Assembly (NCBI GenBank): GCA_963995525.1
Contig: OZ023205.1
Coordinates: forward strand, 43,533,618 to 43,597,617
Reading direction: 5' to 3'
DNA: 64,000 bases
Source: Escarpia spicata
Taxonomy: Eukaryota > Annelida > Polychaeta > Sabellida > Siboglinidae
Under the pieces are notes generated by a model. It made no database searches. It had not been told where the DNA came from and worked only from the letters and a program-made list of their open reading frames with translations. Shown one piece after another: positions 22,714 to 37,884 of this stretch (positions are counted from its first letter, which is position 1; each line of letters begins with the position of its first letter). The position numbers were made by a program, and so were the translations under genes.

Positions 22714-24099
22714 CTACCACGTCCCCTGCGAGCACTGCCACGAGTTCTCAGATGCCTGGGTCGGAGAAGGCCATAGCGAAGGCTGGCGAGGACGGCGACC
22801 TCGGACACGTACACCTCCTCTGCGTGGTGTGGATGCGACAGCATCGGGAGCTGTGGAGGGCCCCGCCACGGGGGCATCCTCCCTCTCAGGGGACTTGGAC
22901 ACAGCACGTCTTTATACAGGTCCTTCACAAACGGACGAATGTTTGTGTGGAGGTAGTGTTGGCGGTCGTAACTGAGGCTGGGTGGCTTGACGGCGACTGG
23001 TGGTGCAGAAGGCAGCAAGGCATCGCTGCAAACTAGGAACTCGAAGCGCTCTTCAGGGCTGCCGCATGTTGTCTTTACAAAGACCACACCAGGGCTGGTT
23101 GCACAGTTTAAATAATTTTTTATTATATTTTATTGCATACAGGCATAATGTCATAACAGGCAAATATGTTTTCCTTGGTTTTATATTAGACAAATACAAA
23201 AAAGCTGGATGCAAAATATCAATGTATCAGCCGTGCATACATGGGTCAAGTAACATTATTATAAGGGTCAAGTAGCACAATTATTGCAATCATGTAAATA
23301 AAGTAACGATAAAGAATTTTGTTTTATGAACACACCAACTCACCTATGACGATAACCCTTTATGTAAAGCTTTATTTAGCATTCATAGCATTTATGTCCT
23401 TTAATTTTCTGTTATTAAACGATATTGTGGATACTACTGGGATAAATAGATAGCATTGAATGTACCTGAAGTGAAAGTACTTCTCGATGCCTAGCAGTGC
23501 CTTGAAGTGGGGACGTAGGTGTGCTTGCCAGTCTGCCACAGGAACGAAGGAAGTGCCGTCTTCTTTGCCAATCAACTGGGTGGAATTCAGACAGGCGCTC
23601 CCATTCACCACATACTCGAGCTCAGTCAGCGACGAGATTGCGTGGCGTTTGAATGCCCGCTTGAGAAGCCCAAAGCAAGCGTCGGGGGCAAACTTTGTGT
23701 GTCCCACAACTAGAAAGTTGAGTGTGATGGGCTGGTTGAGACCAATGGCGACCCTCCATGCACAATACCACAGGACAAAACGGTTCTTGTTTTGTACAGT
23801 GAAGGTCGGCAGTGGTCTCACCCAGTCCAAAAACACTCAAATAAGTAGTGTATGTAGGACACAACAGCGTTCGACCCCTTCGAAATGAAATGGGCCTCAT
23901 CAATCAGGAAGTTCACCTGCTTCGGGAGCCCGTCACAGCAGACCCCAAATATGTCGAAACTGTAGTGCATTGAGATCTGCCGGCTGCAGGGAGCACTCCT
24001 GTTGAACTCCACCAGTTTCATTTCGCTGCAGGTCTGCTTGGCAGCTGTCACCATCCCGTTGTAGAATGTCCTGGCCATGTCAATAACTCGCAGGTGTTC

Positions 24100-26128
24100 C
24101 TGTGAAATGCGACCAGTTATGGCAGGCATGTCCACAAACGGCAAATATAATTTCATATGCATTTATAAAAAGGCCAATCATAATAGTCCAGTGCCTTGTT
24201 ATGATGCACATTAAAAAAACATTGCCATGATATGCAATATCATTTTATGTCCCTTTGAAATGCGTAAATATCTGTTTTTTAAGAGTTACGCCAAAAACAT
24301 TATTGTAGGCACAAATGGAAATTTAGGCTACATTAATAATAATAATAAGGAATTAATAAACCTATCCTACTTTCAGTGCCAGTGGTGTATCAGTATGTCT
24401 GACACCATTCCTTCATATCACAGAAAGTCACAACTTTAATTTACTCTTTATGTCAAGCCCTGACTAACACCAGTTTAATGAAACTCATATCAGAATAGTC
24501 TATTAGGCTTGGTTATAGTAACGATCTAATTAATTAGTAATCTGTCATGATCTCACCCTGGTGGCCTGATAACGTGCACATGCATTCACCCAAATGCAAT
24601 CATGACAATGGCCTGTGCCACTGTTCATATAAATATAACGAACCACAGACAGTGAGCCGACATTCAAATAATAATAGTATGTGATAAATGATTGCATATG
24701 GTTTCGATGTAAAAACATATGATATGAAGGGTGTAGCTTACACACCAAGGAATACGAATAGTTTTATTATTATAGTTATCATGTATTGTAGTGTCGGGAC
24801 GGGGTGAAGTCTGACAAAGTGCACTCGAGGGCGGTAGACGCCGAATAACACCTCGGGTAACAACAGTGCGAGAGTAGACCGCTTACGCAACTAAGGAGAA
24901 TTCACACCCGAAGAGGGAATTCCCGACGAACCGAGTGAGAACTGAAGTAGTTCTCACTCAGTTCGGCTCGACTGCTGAGGGACAAATTATCCTCAAGTTG
25001 TGGAATGTGGTATGGTTCATTATAAACATTATGTTCTCGCATTTCTACATTGCGAGTGCCACGCAGACAGCCGTAGGGTGTTAAACTTTTGTGCCTATAT
25101 GGCGATTATGTTATAGAATCTTGATGAAATAGCATAGGAGTAAAGAACTGGTCAATCCTTGTGTACCTCTCAAGTGTTATGATAGAGATGTATGTATGTA
25201 TGACTTTGTATGATAAGGGGTTAGGGAGGCTGACGAGTCTTCCTTGAAGAATAGCTGCATTTTGTTTTGTTGTTTGGAAGATGGGCCAATAAATTTTGGA
25301 AAATTCTTTAATTGTGTATAACTACTTCCCTTCTGATGTATCTCAGAACCCGGATATTTATTTGCAAGGCCGATTCACCTGGCGGTTCTTGACAATCATC
25401 CACGTCGCAACAAGCTCAACTATTTAGTGCACATGAGACCAGTTATGCATAAAATGAACGAAATAAGTGGTGGAGAATGTACTTATAGCAAAATATCACG
25501 TTTTGATACAGTATATCTCGAATGTATTATTATCTTAAAAAGAATTGCTTTAAAATTACATACAAATGTTACTGTTTATTAAGCTACATACATACCTACA
25601 GTTTACTTGTGGATTGCGAATTAGAACATCAAAGAGTAACGAGTGTGAAACTGATGTGCATAACAGACAGGGAAGGGGTATCTTTCTTAAAACAAACACA
25701 CTTCTAGTGTAGAGGTGTGGACAGGCCAACGTTATAAGGGGACGGTCCTCAAAAATGGCTTGACGAATACCAAGATTGGCACCTAACCAGTGTTTTATCG
25801 TAGTATCGAGACTCCGCTGTAGATGTCGCGGCGGTTAATTTACTTCTACTTCTAATTACAAAATATTAAACACTACATGAAACGAATGACGAAAGAATGT
25901 AAACATTGGAGCACCGATGCGTGTAGATTACTTCTTGACGTTGAATGACCGACAATATAAACAATACTAAACTATGCATTAATATTATCACAAGCAGAAC
26001 ATCCTGTTTCAAACCTATCCGCAAGAGGGCACCACTCGAAAGTATAGGGCCAACTAAATTTTTACCGATTTGAGGGGTTACCTGGATCCACATGTAACAG
26101 AAATAAGTAAGCAACATACAAACAAGAA
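24100..26128. other. No gene recognised; possible upstream part of the DUF7869-like gene
   Basis: ORFs are short. A GC-rich patch at 24780-24990 contains the palindrome GTGAGAAC...GTTCTCAC (24937-24958) and may be a transposon or LTR remnant. I could not define its ends. Confidence 0.4.
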
Positions 26129-26148
26129 ACATGTATAATTTGGTGAAC

Positions 26149-26154
26149 TTTATT
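26149..26154 (-). terminator. Polyadenylation signal of alpha-tubulin
   Basis: AATAAA on the - strand lies 165 bp downstream of the tubulin stop codon and is the first such signal after it. Confidence 0.65.
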
Positions 26155-26318
26155 TGAACAAATCAGACACCGTAGTTTCAACGACCTCCAACAACTTCGT
26201 CAAATTGACCAACAGAGACAGATGTGCCATCGTATTACAAAGCTCGTTCTTTTGAGACCATCTGATGATGGACGCTGAATGTTCGATCAGCCACCACTGG
26301 AAAGAGTCAACCGATGGC

Positions 26319-28986
<2,668 letters not shown>

Positions 28987-29106
28987 ATTAGTTGTTTAGT
29001 GTTGGGACGATCGACAAAATCGAGGAGGTCGTTTCGGCAAACGAATTCTCTCAACGTATTCAATGGACGTCGTGAGAACAGTGTTAATTTATTCCGGCAC
29101 AACAGT

Positions 29107-29117
29107 CCCTTTTATAG
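29107..29117 (-). promoter_or_regulatory. TATA box of alpha-tubulin
   Basis: CTATAAAAGGG on the - strand lies ~120 bp upstream of the start codon. Transcription would begin about 30 bp further on, near 29080, giving a 5' UTR of roughly 90-100 nt. Confidence 0.65.
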
Positions 29118-29148
29118 GCTGCTGGCGTCGTCAAGGCAGCGGGTTTGC

Positions 29149-29157
29149 GTCACGTGA
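29149..29157. promoter_or_regulatory. E-box upstream of alpha-tubulin
   Basis: GTCACGTGAC contains a palindromic CACGTG (29151-29156) ~35 bp upstream of the TATA box, matching the consensus for bHLH-zip factors such as USF. Function is inferred from position. Confidence 0.4.
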
Positions 29158-30190
29158 CCCGTTTCTTCGCGACGGCTCAAATCGCGGCAACTATTAATTT
29201 TGTTTGGGCACGCGTAGGCGGACCAGAATATAGCGGTCAATATTGGCGGAATATATTAGTAGGCCATGACATGTTCTGACAGATACAAGACATGCTCCAG
29301 GAGATTATACTTTGCAATAAAAACTCCCGTGAACAACTGCCGCGAATACATGATTTTACCCTACAGTATTTAATCTTAGTTTTAGTTTAACCCATTTTAA
29401 TTAAGATCGGTGCTAGAAAATAAAGAATATTTTATTTTGACATTCATGGGAGACGAGTTGATTGTTGATAATGTAAATACATACTTTGTTGGTATCTGAG
29501 AAAAAAAAACTTTGCACAGAACATGACAGTATTTGCATATTATATATAAATTTAAATATACATCATTTAATTAGACAGTACAGAAAGATACTTTTCGTTG
29601 ACAGATAATTTACAGAAAATAGGCTTTATGCAAAGGTCTTACGTGGAAAAAATACCAAGGCGCATCAATAACATTATGTACCTGTTTTTAGTTGAACCAG
29701 TGGGTCTATGACTATATATGTGGGGCTTAATTAGGGTCTATGATATAGGCGGGAGTACCTGTTAGTTGATTTTTTTAAGATAAACATGGCAGAAAGGGAC
29801 TGATTTAAAATCTAAACAATAAATATGAATTACTATATCACATTTTAAATTATAAAATAACGGAGTTGTGTGAATGTGTCATTGTGTATACCATATTAGG
29901 GGCCATCCATACAATATGTCACGCTCAGAGGAGTGAGGATCTTATTTGGTTGGCACTAAGCGTTAAGACGCGCTACACGAGAGCCGGGTTTTTTAAGTGT
30001 GCTTATCTAAAGATCAACCTTTTGAAGCATCACATGGGGTGGGATAATACCTCAGATAAGTTGAAGGAGTGTCATAGTTCGTATTCTTCATAGTTCATAA
30101 CTCGACAAAGTTCACGAATAATAAGTGTGAAACAATGTCAAAATGTCTGCTTGTAGTAGTCATCAACGTAACCATAGAGCTGTAAATATA
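29158..30190. other. No gene recognised
   Basis: AT-rich intergenic DNA upstream of tubulin. Only short ORFs are present, e.g. 75 codons at 29866, without a domain. Confidence 0.5.
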
Positions 30191-30194
30191 CAAC

Positions 30195-31520
30195 AGACAA
30201 CAATATGTTCAAGTTAACAACGTTCAATCATCTGCAGAAACAATAATCGCAGGAGTCCCTCAAGGGTCAATATTAGGACCTCTACTATTCTTAATATATA
30301 TAAATGATTTAGCAATGGCTAGTACAAAATTTACACCCATCATGTATGCTGATGACACCACCCTGCTCAGCACGTTGGACCACTTCACAAATAACCATAC
30401 AACTAACTCAACATCTAATCAAATAAATTCGGAATTAACCAAGATAACGGACTGGCTAGCAGTGAACAAGCTCTCACTCAATGTAAGCAAAACGAAGATG
30501 ATGAGTTTTCATAGTAAACAAAGAAAATAAACAAATAGCAACATTCCTAATATTAAGGTAAACAGTATTCCAATTGAACATGTAACACACTTTAAATTTC
30601 TTGGTATTCTCATAGACTCGAATGTAACATGGTCTTCTCATCTGAATTACATAGCCAACAAATTGTCAAGGATATGTGGAATTATATCTAGATTAAGACA
30701 CTATGTTCCAGTGTACATCTTGAAAATAATCTACAAATCACTATTTTATTACACATAAATTATGGAATAACAGCATGGGGTCGTAATATAGAACTACGAA
30801 TAAGTAAGTTGCAAAAAAGGCAGTCAGAGCAGTATCAAACAGTAAATATAATTCCCATGCCACACCTCTGTTTAAGAATCTTGAATTACTAAAGATAGAG
30901 AGAGAGGACACCTATAAACTATCATGTCTGAAATTTTTTTTTTTTAAATATCAAAACGGAAACCTCCCAGGATACTTCCAAAACATGTTTCAAACACAGG
31001 AAAATACAATAATAAGATGTACTTGAAAAAAATAAAAGTCATTCATACGAAGGCTTTATAAACTATGCAACAAAATAATTAATTAGCAAATGTATATCAC
31101 TATGTAACATTTAGAATTGCTATATATGCAAGCCATATGGACCATATCTACAGTAGACATTTTATAATATAAAACATATTGTTATTAGTTATACTCTAGT
31201 ATGTGTTAGATTATGTTTGTAAATGTAGGTTAGGCTAGTTTTGTTTCAGTTAACTTTAACTGACAATAATGACGTCAGTGGGTTTAGAGACAGTAGTGAT
31301 AATTATTGATATTAATAATAATTTGTTTTAAATTTATATTTATAAAGACATATATATTATATATTCGTCATGGTGGCCTGCACGTCAGCGATCTTGTAGG
31401 TCTTAGTGCAGGTCTCCATAGATCAATCATCATGTACACTTATAATAATGTATAAACTGTATTAATATGTACATAATTGATCTGAAATAAAATGTATCTA
31501 TCTGTACCTATCTATATATA
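30195..31520 (+). mobile_element. 5'-truncated jockey/CR1-group LINE fragment
   Basis: Starts within RT just before [21 protein letters not shown] (30250), then [15 protein letters not shown] with an intact [20 protein letters not shown], and after a stop HVTHFKFLGILIDSNVTWSSHL and a degraded connection domain to ~30950. Stops, frameshifts and an insertion of T residues (30938) mark it as dead. The probable 3' UTR runs to a tail of TATC/TCTG repeats at ~31490-31520. This family differs from the CR1 copies elsewhere in the window. Confidence 0.75.
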
Positions 31521-32640
31521 TCTGTAATATCATAATTTAATGAATGCAGCACAACATGTGCTCCCTCCTCCGTTGTTCCTTGTGTACAAGAAACGCGGTG
31601 ATAGAACAAACCAGCCAAATGACCACAGTTTTCAAACATTAGTGCACAAAGACATTTTCTGTCAATGCGATTCGTGTCCACGCTACAGCGTCGTGTTTGT
31701 ATTATAAACATTATGTGTGGTTCGTCTATGCAGCAACGTTGCTATTGTCGGCGGTCGGGCGATTGTTGGCAGTCCGAATGACGTCTGTTATTCACAAACA
31801 CTCAGCACGACGGGGCGGTACAACGAGTGTTGCCGCGCGTGGGTAGAATACACAACGTGCGAATTACAATCAACACAATTAATTTTGCATGCCCGTAAGT
31901 GGACTTGTCCGTGCGTGTCCGTGCGTGTCCGTGCAAATAACTGCGCTTAGCAGGCCTTCGTACGTGTTTGAAAGTGGTTAAGTTCGTGTATTACTTACAT
32001 CCGTGGCTTGCGTGAAGACATGTGTTAAACAAATTGTTTCCCAATGAAAAATCCTGGATACGCTGGTGGCTAGCCATACCCTGTTGTTACTACGGTTCTG
32101 TGAATCTAATACTATTTAGGTAAGAGAAGCGTTCATGTGAGTGGGCATTGTGCAGTGCACCCGTTTCTGCCCTAGCTGAACACAAAATCGTATTTGACGT
32201 TACGGGGTGCGCTTTGTCCCACAGTAGGGCCTACTCTGGGTTGTTGAATCACTTTGTTATTGTTATGCAACACAAACTGGAACGGGAATGTAATATTTCA
32301 GATATAAACAGGGCATGCATACGAATTTTGTATACCATATTTAAAGGCGCGATTTAAAATTTGCAAAACAGATAAATAATTATAGATTTAAATACAATGC
32401 AGATCTAGCCCCACAGCTGGTGCAAATGCGTTGCTGTTACGTTTGCGATGTCAAGTTATCATGTATGTTTATAACTTGGCATGTTTTATGTCCTCGACAT
32501 GGATATAGCTGTGACCAATCTTGATAAATTCCTGTTATAAAACACAATAACTTAGGGCCCACAAATGTATTTCTAAGAATCATTAATTAATTATTGATAT
32601 CGTCTTACGTGTACTATTTCAATAACTTTCGTGTGGCGAG
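31521..32640. other. No gene recognised
   Basis: Short ORFs only. A small tandem GTGCGTGTCC triplet lies near 31911-31935. Confidence 0.5.
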
Positions 32641-32642
32641 TT

Positions 32643-33004
<362 letters not shown>

Positions 33005-33159
33005 GAACCGTGGCGAAACGAGCAATATGGCGCCTGCATTACCTAGAAGATGACACCGGGCAGACGGTGTCGGTCGGTGAGTCAGCGCGCTCTGGGAAAC
33101 ATACTCACCATATTATCATAAGGTTTACCATATATACAATAGGAATTTGCATGCAATGG

Positions 33160-33378
33160 AAACACCGTGATACACCGTGATAAAATACACACTTGCCATG
33201 GTCGTCACACTAGTATAAATTCGAATTACAAACTTTTTAATCTTAGGTAATACAGCACTCGAAGAGAACATTATTTCTACTAATGGTAATAAGCACAACC
33301 CAAATTAAATCTAGCGGCTTTGGTTTGGTTTGCTGTAGAACGGCCTATGTTTTGTATCATGATGAATGGTGAAGTTCG
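33160..33378 (+). repeat. Dispersed ~200-bp repeat, copy 1
   Basis: Matches 43637-43834 in the same orientation, including GTCGTCACACTAGTATAAAT and GTAATACAGCACTCGAAGAG. The copies differ by small indels. Family unknown. Confidence 0.85.
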
Positions 33379-33865
33379 AATATTTATTATTTTTATGTAG
33401 GTACATTTTATGGTAATAATCGACTAGTTAAACAATGCTACAATGCTACGGATTTGTATACGTAATTTTACGTCAACCAAAAACTGAAACGTCAGCCGAC
33501 GGACTGGTGACGCATAGACCACTCCCGCGGATGATCGCTCGATGTCTGCACATTATTTAGTACTCCGTCTCTGGCAACGACACAATCAATACTTCGTCTG
33601 TGTAAACACGCTGTCTGTCAGACGGTGCAACGCGATCGCGTGTACACTGTACAGTGGTAATCAAAAAGGTTGTCTTACTAGATTTCAGATAAATAAAAAG
33701 CACCATGTTGGACGAATACACGAAAAATAAAACGAATGATGGGTTGTACACACCCCTCCCCTGCTGAGGCCAAATAGTTTCGCTTGAGAGAAATAAGTTC
33801 TGCTTGAGGGAAAATAGTTCCGGTGGATTAAACAGAATAAACAGCATATCCCTGTTTTCCGCTCT

Positions 33866-34512
33866 CTCTGTATATGTTTGTCAGTCTGTCTGTATGTATA
33901 TGTGTGTGTCTGCGTCTGCGTGTCTCTCTGTCTGTTTGGCTGTGTGTTTGCGTGTCTGCGTGTCTGCGTGTCTGCGTGTCTGCGTGTCTGCGTGTCTGCG
34001 TGTCTGCGTGTCTGCGTGTCTGCGTGTCTGCGTGTCTGCGTGTCTGCGGGTGTCCGTGTGTCCGTGTGCCCGTGTGCCCGTGTGCCCGCGTGTGCCCGTG
34101 TGTGCCCGTGTGTGCCCGTGTGTGCCCGTGTGTGCCCGTGTGTGCCCGTGTGTGCCCGTGTGTGCCCGTGTGTGCCCGTGTGTGCCCGTGTGCCCGTGTG
34201 CCTGCTGTGTGCCTGTGTGCCTGCTGTGTGCCTGTGTGCCTGTGTGCCTGCTGTGTGCCTGTGTGCCTGCTGTGTGCCTGTGTGCCTGTGTGCCTGTGTG
34301 CCTGTGTGCCTGTGTGCCTGTGTGCCTGTGTGCCTGTGTGCCTGTGTGTATGTGTGTCTGTGTGTATGTCTCTGTCTCTCTCGCTCTCTTTCCCCCCTTT
34401 CTCTATCTCTATCTCTCTCTCGCTCTCGCTCTCGCTCTCGCTCTCTCTCTCGCTCTCGCTCTCGCTCTCGCTCTCGCTCTCGCTCTCGCTCTCGCTCTCG
34501 CTCTCGCTCTCG

Positions 34513-34565
<53 letters not shown>

Positions 34566-34692
34566 CCTCCCTCCCTCCCTCCCTCCCTCCCTCCCTCCCT
34601 CCCTCCCTCCCTCCCTCCCTCCCTCCCTCCCTCCCTCCCTCCCTCCCTCCCTCCCTCCCTCCCTCCCTCCCTCCCTCCCTCCCTCCCTCCCT

Positions 34693-34750
<58 letters not shown>

Positions 34751-34772
34751 GTGTGTGTGTGCGTGTGTCTGT

Positions 34773-34817
<45 letters not shown>

Positions 34818-34881
34818 TGTGTGTCTGTGTGTCTGTATGTCTGTATGTCTGTGTGTCTGTGTGTCTGTGTGTCTGTGTGTA

Positions 34882-34936
<55 letters not shown>

Positions 34937-35045
34937 GTGTCTGTGTGTCTGTGTGTCTGTGTGTCTGTGTGTCTGTGTGTCTGTGTGTCTGTGTGTCTGT
35001 GTGTCTGTGTGTCTGTGTGTCAGTGTGTCTGTGTGTATGTCTGTA

Positions 35046-35076
<31 letters not shown>

Positions 35077-35180
35077 GTGAGACCCCCCTCTCCCCCCCCC
35101 TCTCTCTCTCTCTGCGTGTGTGTGTGGGGGGGGGGTGTCTGTCTGTCTGTGTGTGTCTCTTTGTCTCTCTCGTTAATATT
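33866..35180 (+). repeat. 1.3-kb compound microsatellite/minisatellite
   Basis: Blocks in order: (TGTCTGCG)n to 34048; (GTGTGCCC)n to 34200; (GTGTGCCT)n to 34345; a pyrimidine-only zone of CT/CTCTCG repeats to 34560, then (CCCT)n to ~34700, then (CT)n to 34747; (TG)n; (TCTG)n to 34935; (GTGTGTCT)n to 35035; (TCTG)n again; and C-rich, CT and G-run ends. Nearly no A is present on the + strand, so all three + frames stay open for 400-485 codons. That is a composition effect, not coding. Confidence 0.95.
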
Positions 35181-35905
35181 ATCGGGTTGAAGCACTCACT
35201 GACATTGTCAGCCTCGCTTGTTACCTTTCATCGTTCACGTGCTGCACCTTTTAATAATTAACATCAACTGCCTTCTTGTGTATACATGCCGTGTCAATAG
35301 GTTCAGTCACAAAACCAAAGCTTTTTAAAATCCTAGGTATTTATTCTTTAAGTTATATTTTGTAATATCTACCGGAGTATTTTCTTGTCTTTTGAAGCCG
35401 AGCGCAACCATATAGTGCTGTGAAAGCAACCCCTTTTGAATACATTTTAATCATATCATCACGTTGTATCCATGCCTACTAATGCAATGTCTGCCTAATA
35501 ATGTCCCACATGTTGTTCGACTATTGTAATGGTTTATGCTAATAATAGGACCTTTTAAGTCGATAAACTGTTCATAGTTTATGGCTTATGTTCAAGCTTA
35601 TTGTATACCAAAAGTACTTTACCGGCTTCGAGCGACCGATCCTGTTTGATCACGCGTGACTATTGTTACCGGCGTAAAACCATTGTAAATAATGTATTCA
35701 TCGCCAGGGGTCTGTTGTAGAAACGTATAATTACAGCCTACTGTTGTGTAACCTGATTCCCGTCATTACGGCGCCCACGAATCCATTCTATGCAATCCTT
35801 CGGGAACGGGGTTTGTGTGCAGTGCAGTAGTCATGGTTTCAAGACAGAGTATTGATCGTGGTTTGTAAAGGGCAATGATGCACAGACCACAGTGCACAGT
35901 GATTC
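35181..35905. other. No gene recognised
   Basis: AT-rich sequence with short ORFs and no visible repeat. Confidence 0.5.
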
Positions 35906-35907
35906 CA

Positions 35908-36288
35908 TAATTGAGAGACCTTAGTTATGAAATACGTCAAAAAGAATGTGGTTTGACAATATTAGAATATTATAAATCAGGAGATTAAGAGGAGATCAAA
36001 TGGAAGTTTTTAAAATATCGAACGGTTATGAAAATATTGATAGAAATATATTTTGTTCTCAGTTAGTGTAGATTAAATATCAGAAAGTATTTAATCTCAC
36101 AGAGATTATAAATGAATGGAGCATAACGTGTCTACTGATTGCGTGAGTGCTAACAACGTGAATATATTTAAAACAGAATCGCCATATACATCAGAAGGTC
36201 GGGATACACAAGAATAAACAGTTGGGCTCACGATAAGCCAAAGGCTCCCTTGTCCACTTGCCATCTGGACTTAATTCTCTGGGCTTGT
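35908..36288 (+). mobile_element. Old CR1 LINE 3' fragment
   Basis: Contains degraded versions of the ORF2 C-terminus (ACCTTAGTTATGAAATACGT; AGATTAAGAGGAGATCAAAT; TTGATAGAAATA), then the 3' UTR GATAAGCCAAAGGCTCCCTT and CTTAATTCTCTGGG. It is more diverged than the copies at 9.5-12.1 kb and 60.8-63.7 kb, and so older. Confidence 0.8.
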
Positions 36289-37880
36289 AGTCATAATCAT
36301 ATTTATTCAGTACACGAATGGAAAAACTTATCATCGTATCAGAGCAAATTAAGAATAGAGCATTTGTAGTTGTGGCTAAGTTGATTAGGCTAGCCGTGAT
36401 ATTCTGTCTGGTATCGAACCGACATGTTCACGCCAGGCACGTTCTGTGGCATTCACCGAGCATTATCAGCGGTTCAATATTGAATGACTCACGTTAGCAC
36501 ACGTAGGAGCGTGTCTAACAGACCGCCGTGACGTCACGGAACGTCGGGGACCGTATAGTCCTACCTTGAAGGAGTATATTACTCGCACACTAATTTAGAT
36601 TTTAGTCCGACATTTTGTGGCTGCTTTATCAAGGCAGACACGAAGTGTTAATCGTCCGTGACAACGCTTTTAAAAGGAGCCAGTCAGTTCATCTACCCGG
36701 AATTAGCAGGCGTAGCAATTTGTAACTGGAAGTCTGCTGTGTGGAACGTGGGGAAAGGGACGTCGTCGAACATCAAAGGGTACTGCCGTTAACTCAGCCC
36801 GACTCGGCCGTATTACAAATGTAGCTTGTTTTGAACCTGGTTGTTTTGTTTGCGTTTGAACAATGTTATGCTTCGCGGTCGTATCTTCCTAATTGCGAAC
36901 TTTGTTACCGGTTTACTGAACACAATTTGGCAGGCAGTATATCTTCAACATAATTAGTATAGTCGTAACAACATTATATTAATTAATGGAAAACATAGAA
37001 CACACTGCCTTCATTTAAACCAATGCGCTAAGGAGAATCCAACCACTGATCGTGAACCTTACGAAAGAAAAACAATGAAAGTCTTAGTTTATCTAAGATC
37101 TGAACACGTACTAATTGGCGATCGATCACACAAAACGTTTGTTTGAAATTAACAGACGTACAACCGTAGCAACAAGGGACATATCAGGATGGGTGCCGTT
37201 ACGACTAATAGTCTACAAAATCCACCTTTACCAATCTCCGCATTCATTCTCACTATGATTCTGTGTCGACACTATTATGTGGGAAGCCGTGCTGGTCTGG
37301 TTGGCCATATACAGTCTGTATACAAATGCACATTTCGCGACAACAGAAACTGTCCGTGGAAAGAATACCCTGGCTTCGGGTGATCGCTGGTGGTGATTGC
37401 GATATAAGGGGTGCTGCGAAAGCAGCATGCATATCGGGGCCAAATTACCCAAAGTGGGTGGGCAATTGTGGTCGGGTGCTGTCTTGGAAACATGTCAGAA
37501 ACATCTTGATTTCTAAACCCAACATAATAAATAGATGTATGAGATTTTGTATAGATCCCCCGAGTTATACAAACGCTGCGACTGCAGTGTTTCTTAGCAA
37601 CAAATGGAACGCGAGCATTATGTATGTACATTGCTAATGCTATCGGTCTCGCGGGATGAACCCGATCGATATATTGATATTGGGGGCCATCTCAAACAGC
37701 CAACTGATGACACTTTCAGGAGGATATCGGCCATGTTTTAGTAATGTTACTACGTGAAATAACGTCAGCAAGAAAACTCCATTTACTACACAAAATGACG
37801 AGTTGATTTTAATAAAACATGCACTCTTTAGACCATAACATGGAAATTATCTTGTCACTGGCAAATACAAGCATTTTCAT
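36289..37880. other. No gene recognised
   Basis: Two overlapping ~120-codon frames on opposite strands (37263-37637 and 37275-37631) have no domain. A palindromic TGACGTCA lies at 36529-36536, but no adjacent gene was recognised. Confidence 0.45.
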
Positions 37881-37884
37881 CAAA

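Larger units (their letters stand above)
21913..24099 (-). pseudogene. DUF7869-type (RNase H-like) gene, decayed and split by a hAT MITE
   Basis: An upstream exon (acceptor ..TTTCACAG at 24100, donor AG|GTACAT at 23466) reads EHLRVIDMARTFYNG...CSEMKLVEFNRSAPCSRQISMHYSFD, then IFGVCCDGLPKQVNFLIDEA, then after a frame change TVQNKNRFVLWYCAWRVAIG...VVGHTKFAPDACFGLLKRAF and GIEKYFHF. The next exon (acceptor GCGGCAG, first base 23058) continues SPEERFEFLVCS...RQHYLHTNIRPFVKDLYKDVLC. A GR-rich tail (RTRGSARRGRGS...GRGHGNVGRGHGG) ends at a TGA at 21913. These blocks match DUF7869-type proteins common in marine invertebrates. About 20 residues usually found between SFD and IFGVCC are missing, the ADNC block is frameshifted, and the tail is interrupted by a 732-bp MITE. 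Upstream exons were not found. The conserved Asp positions suggest an RNase H/DDE fold, which is an inference. Confidence 0.65.

Noticed and set aside
22493..23087. Overlapping frames of 145-160 codons on both strands
   Set aside because: The + strand ones run through microsatellite and antisense to the DUF7869-like exon. The - strand one is used only as part of that exon.
33804..35261. Three overlapping + strand frames of 400-485 codons
   Set aside because: They exist because the microsatellite has almost no A on this strand, so stop codons cannot form. The translations are pure low-complexity repeats in all three frames.
36529..36536. CRE-like TGACGTCA
   Set aside because: A single 8-bp palindrome without an adjacent gene or TATA box. 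Expected by chance at this scale.
37263..37637. Two overlapping ~120-codon frames on opposite strands
   Set aside because: No domain, signal or codon pattern. Both are likely chance in a moderately GC-rich stretch.
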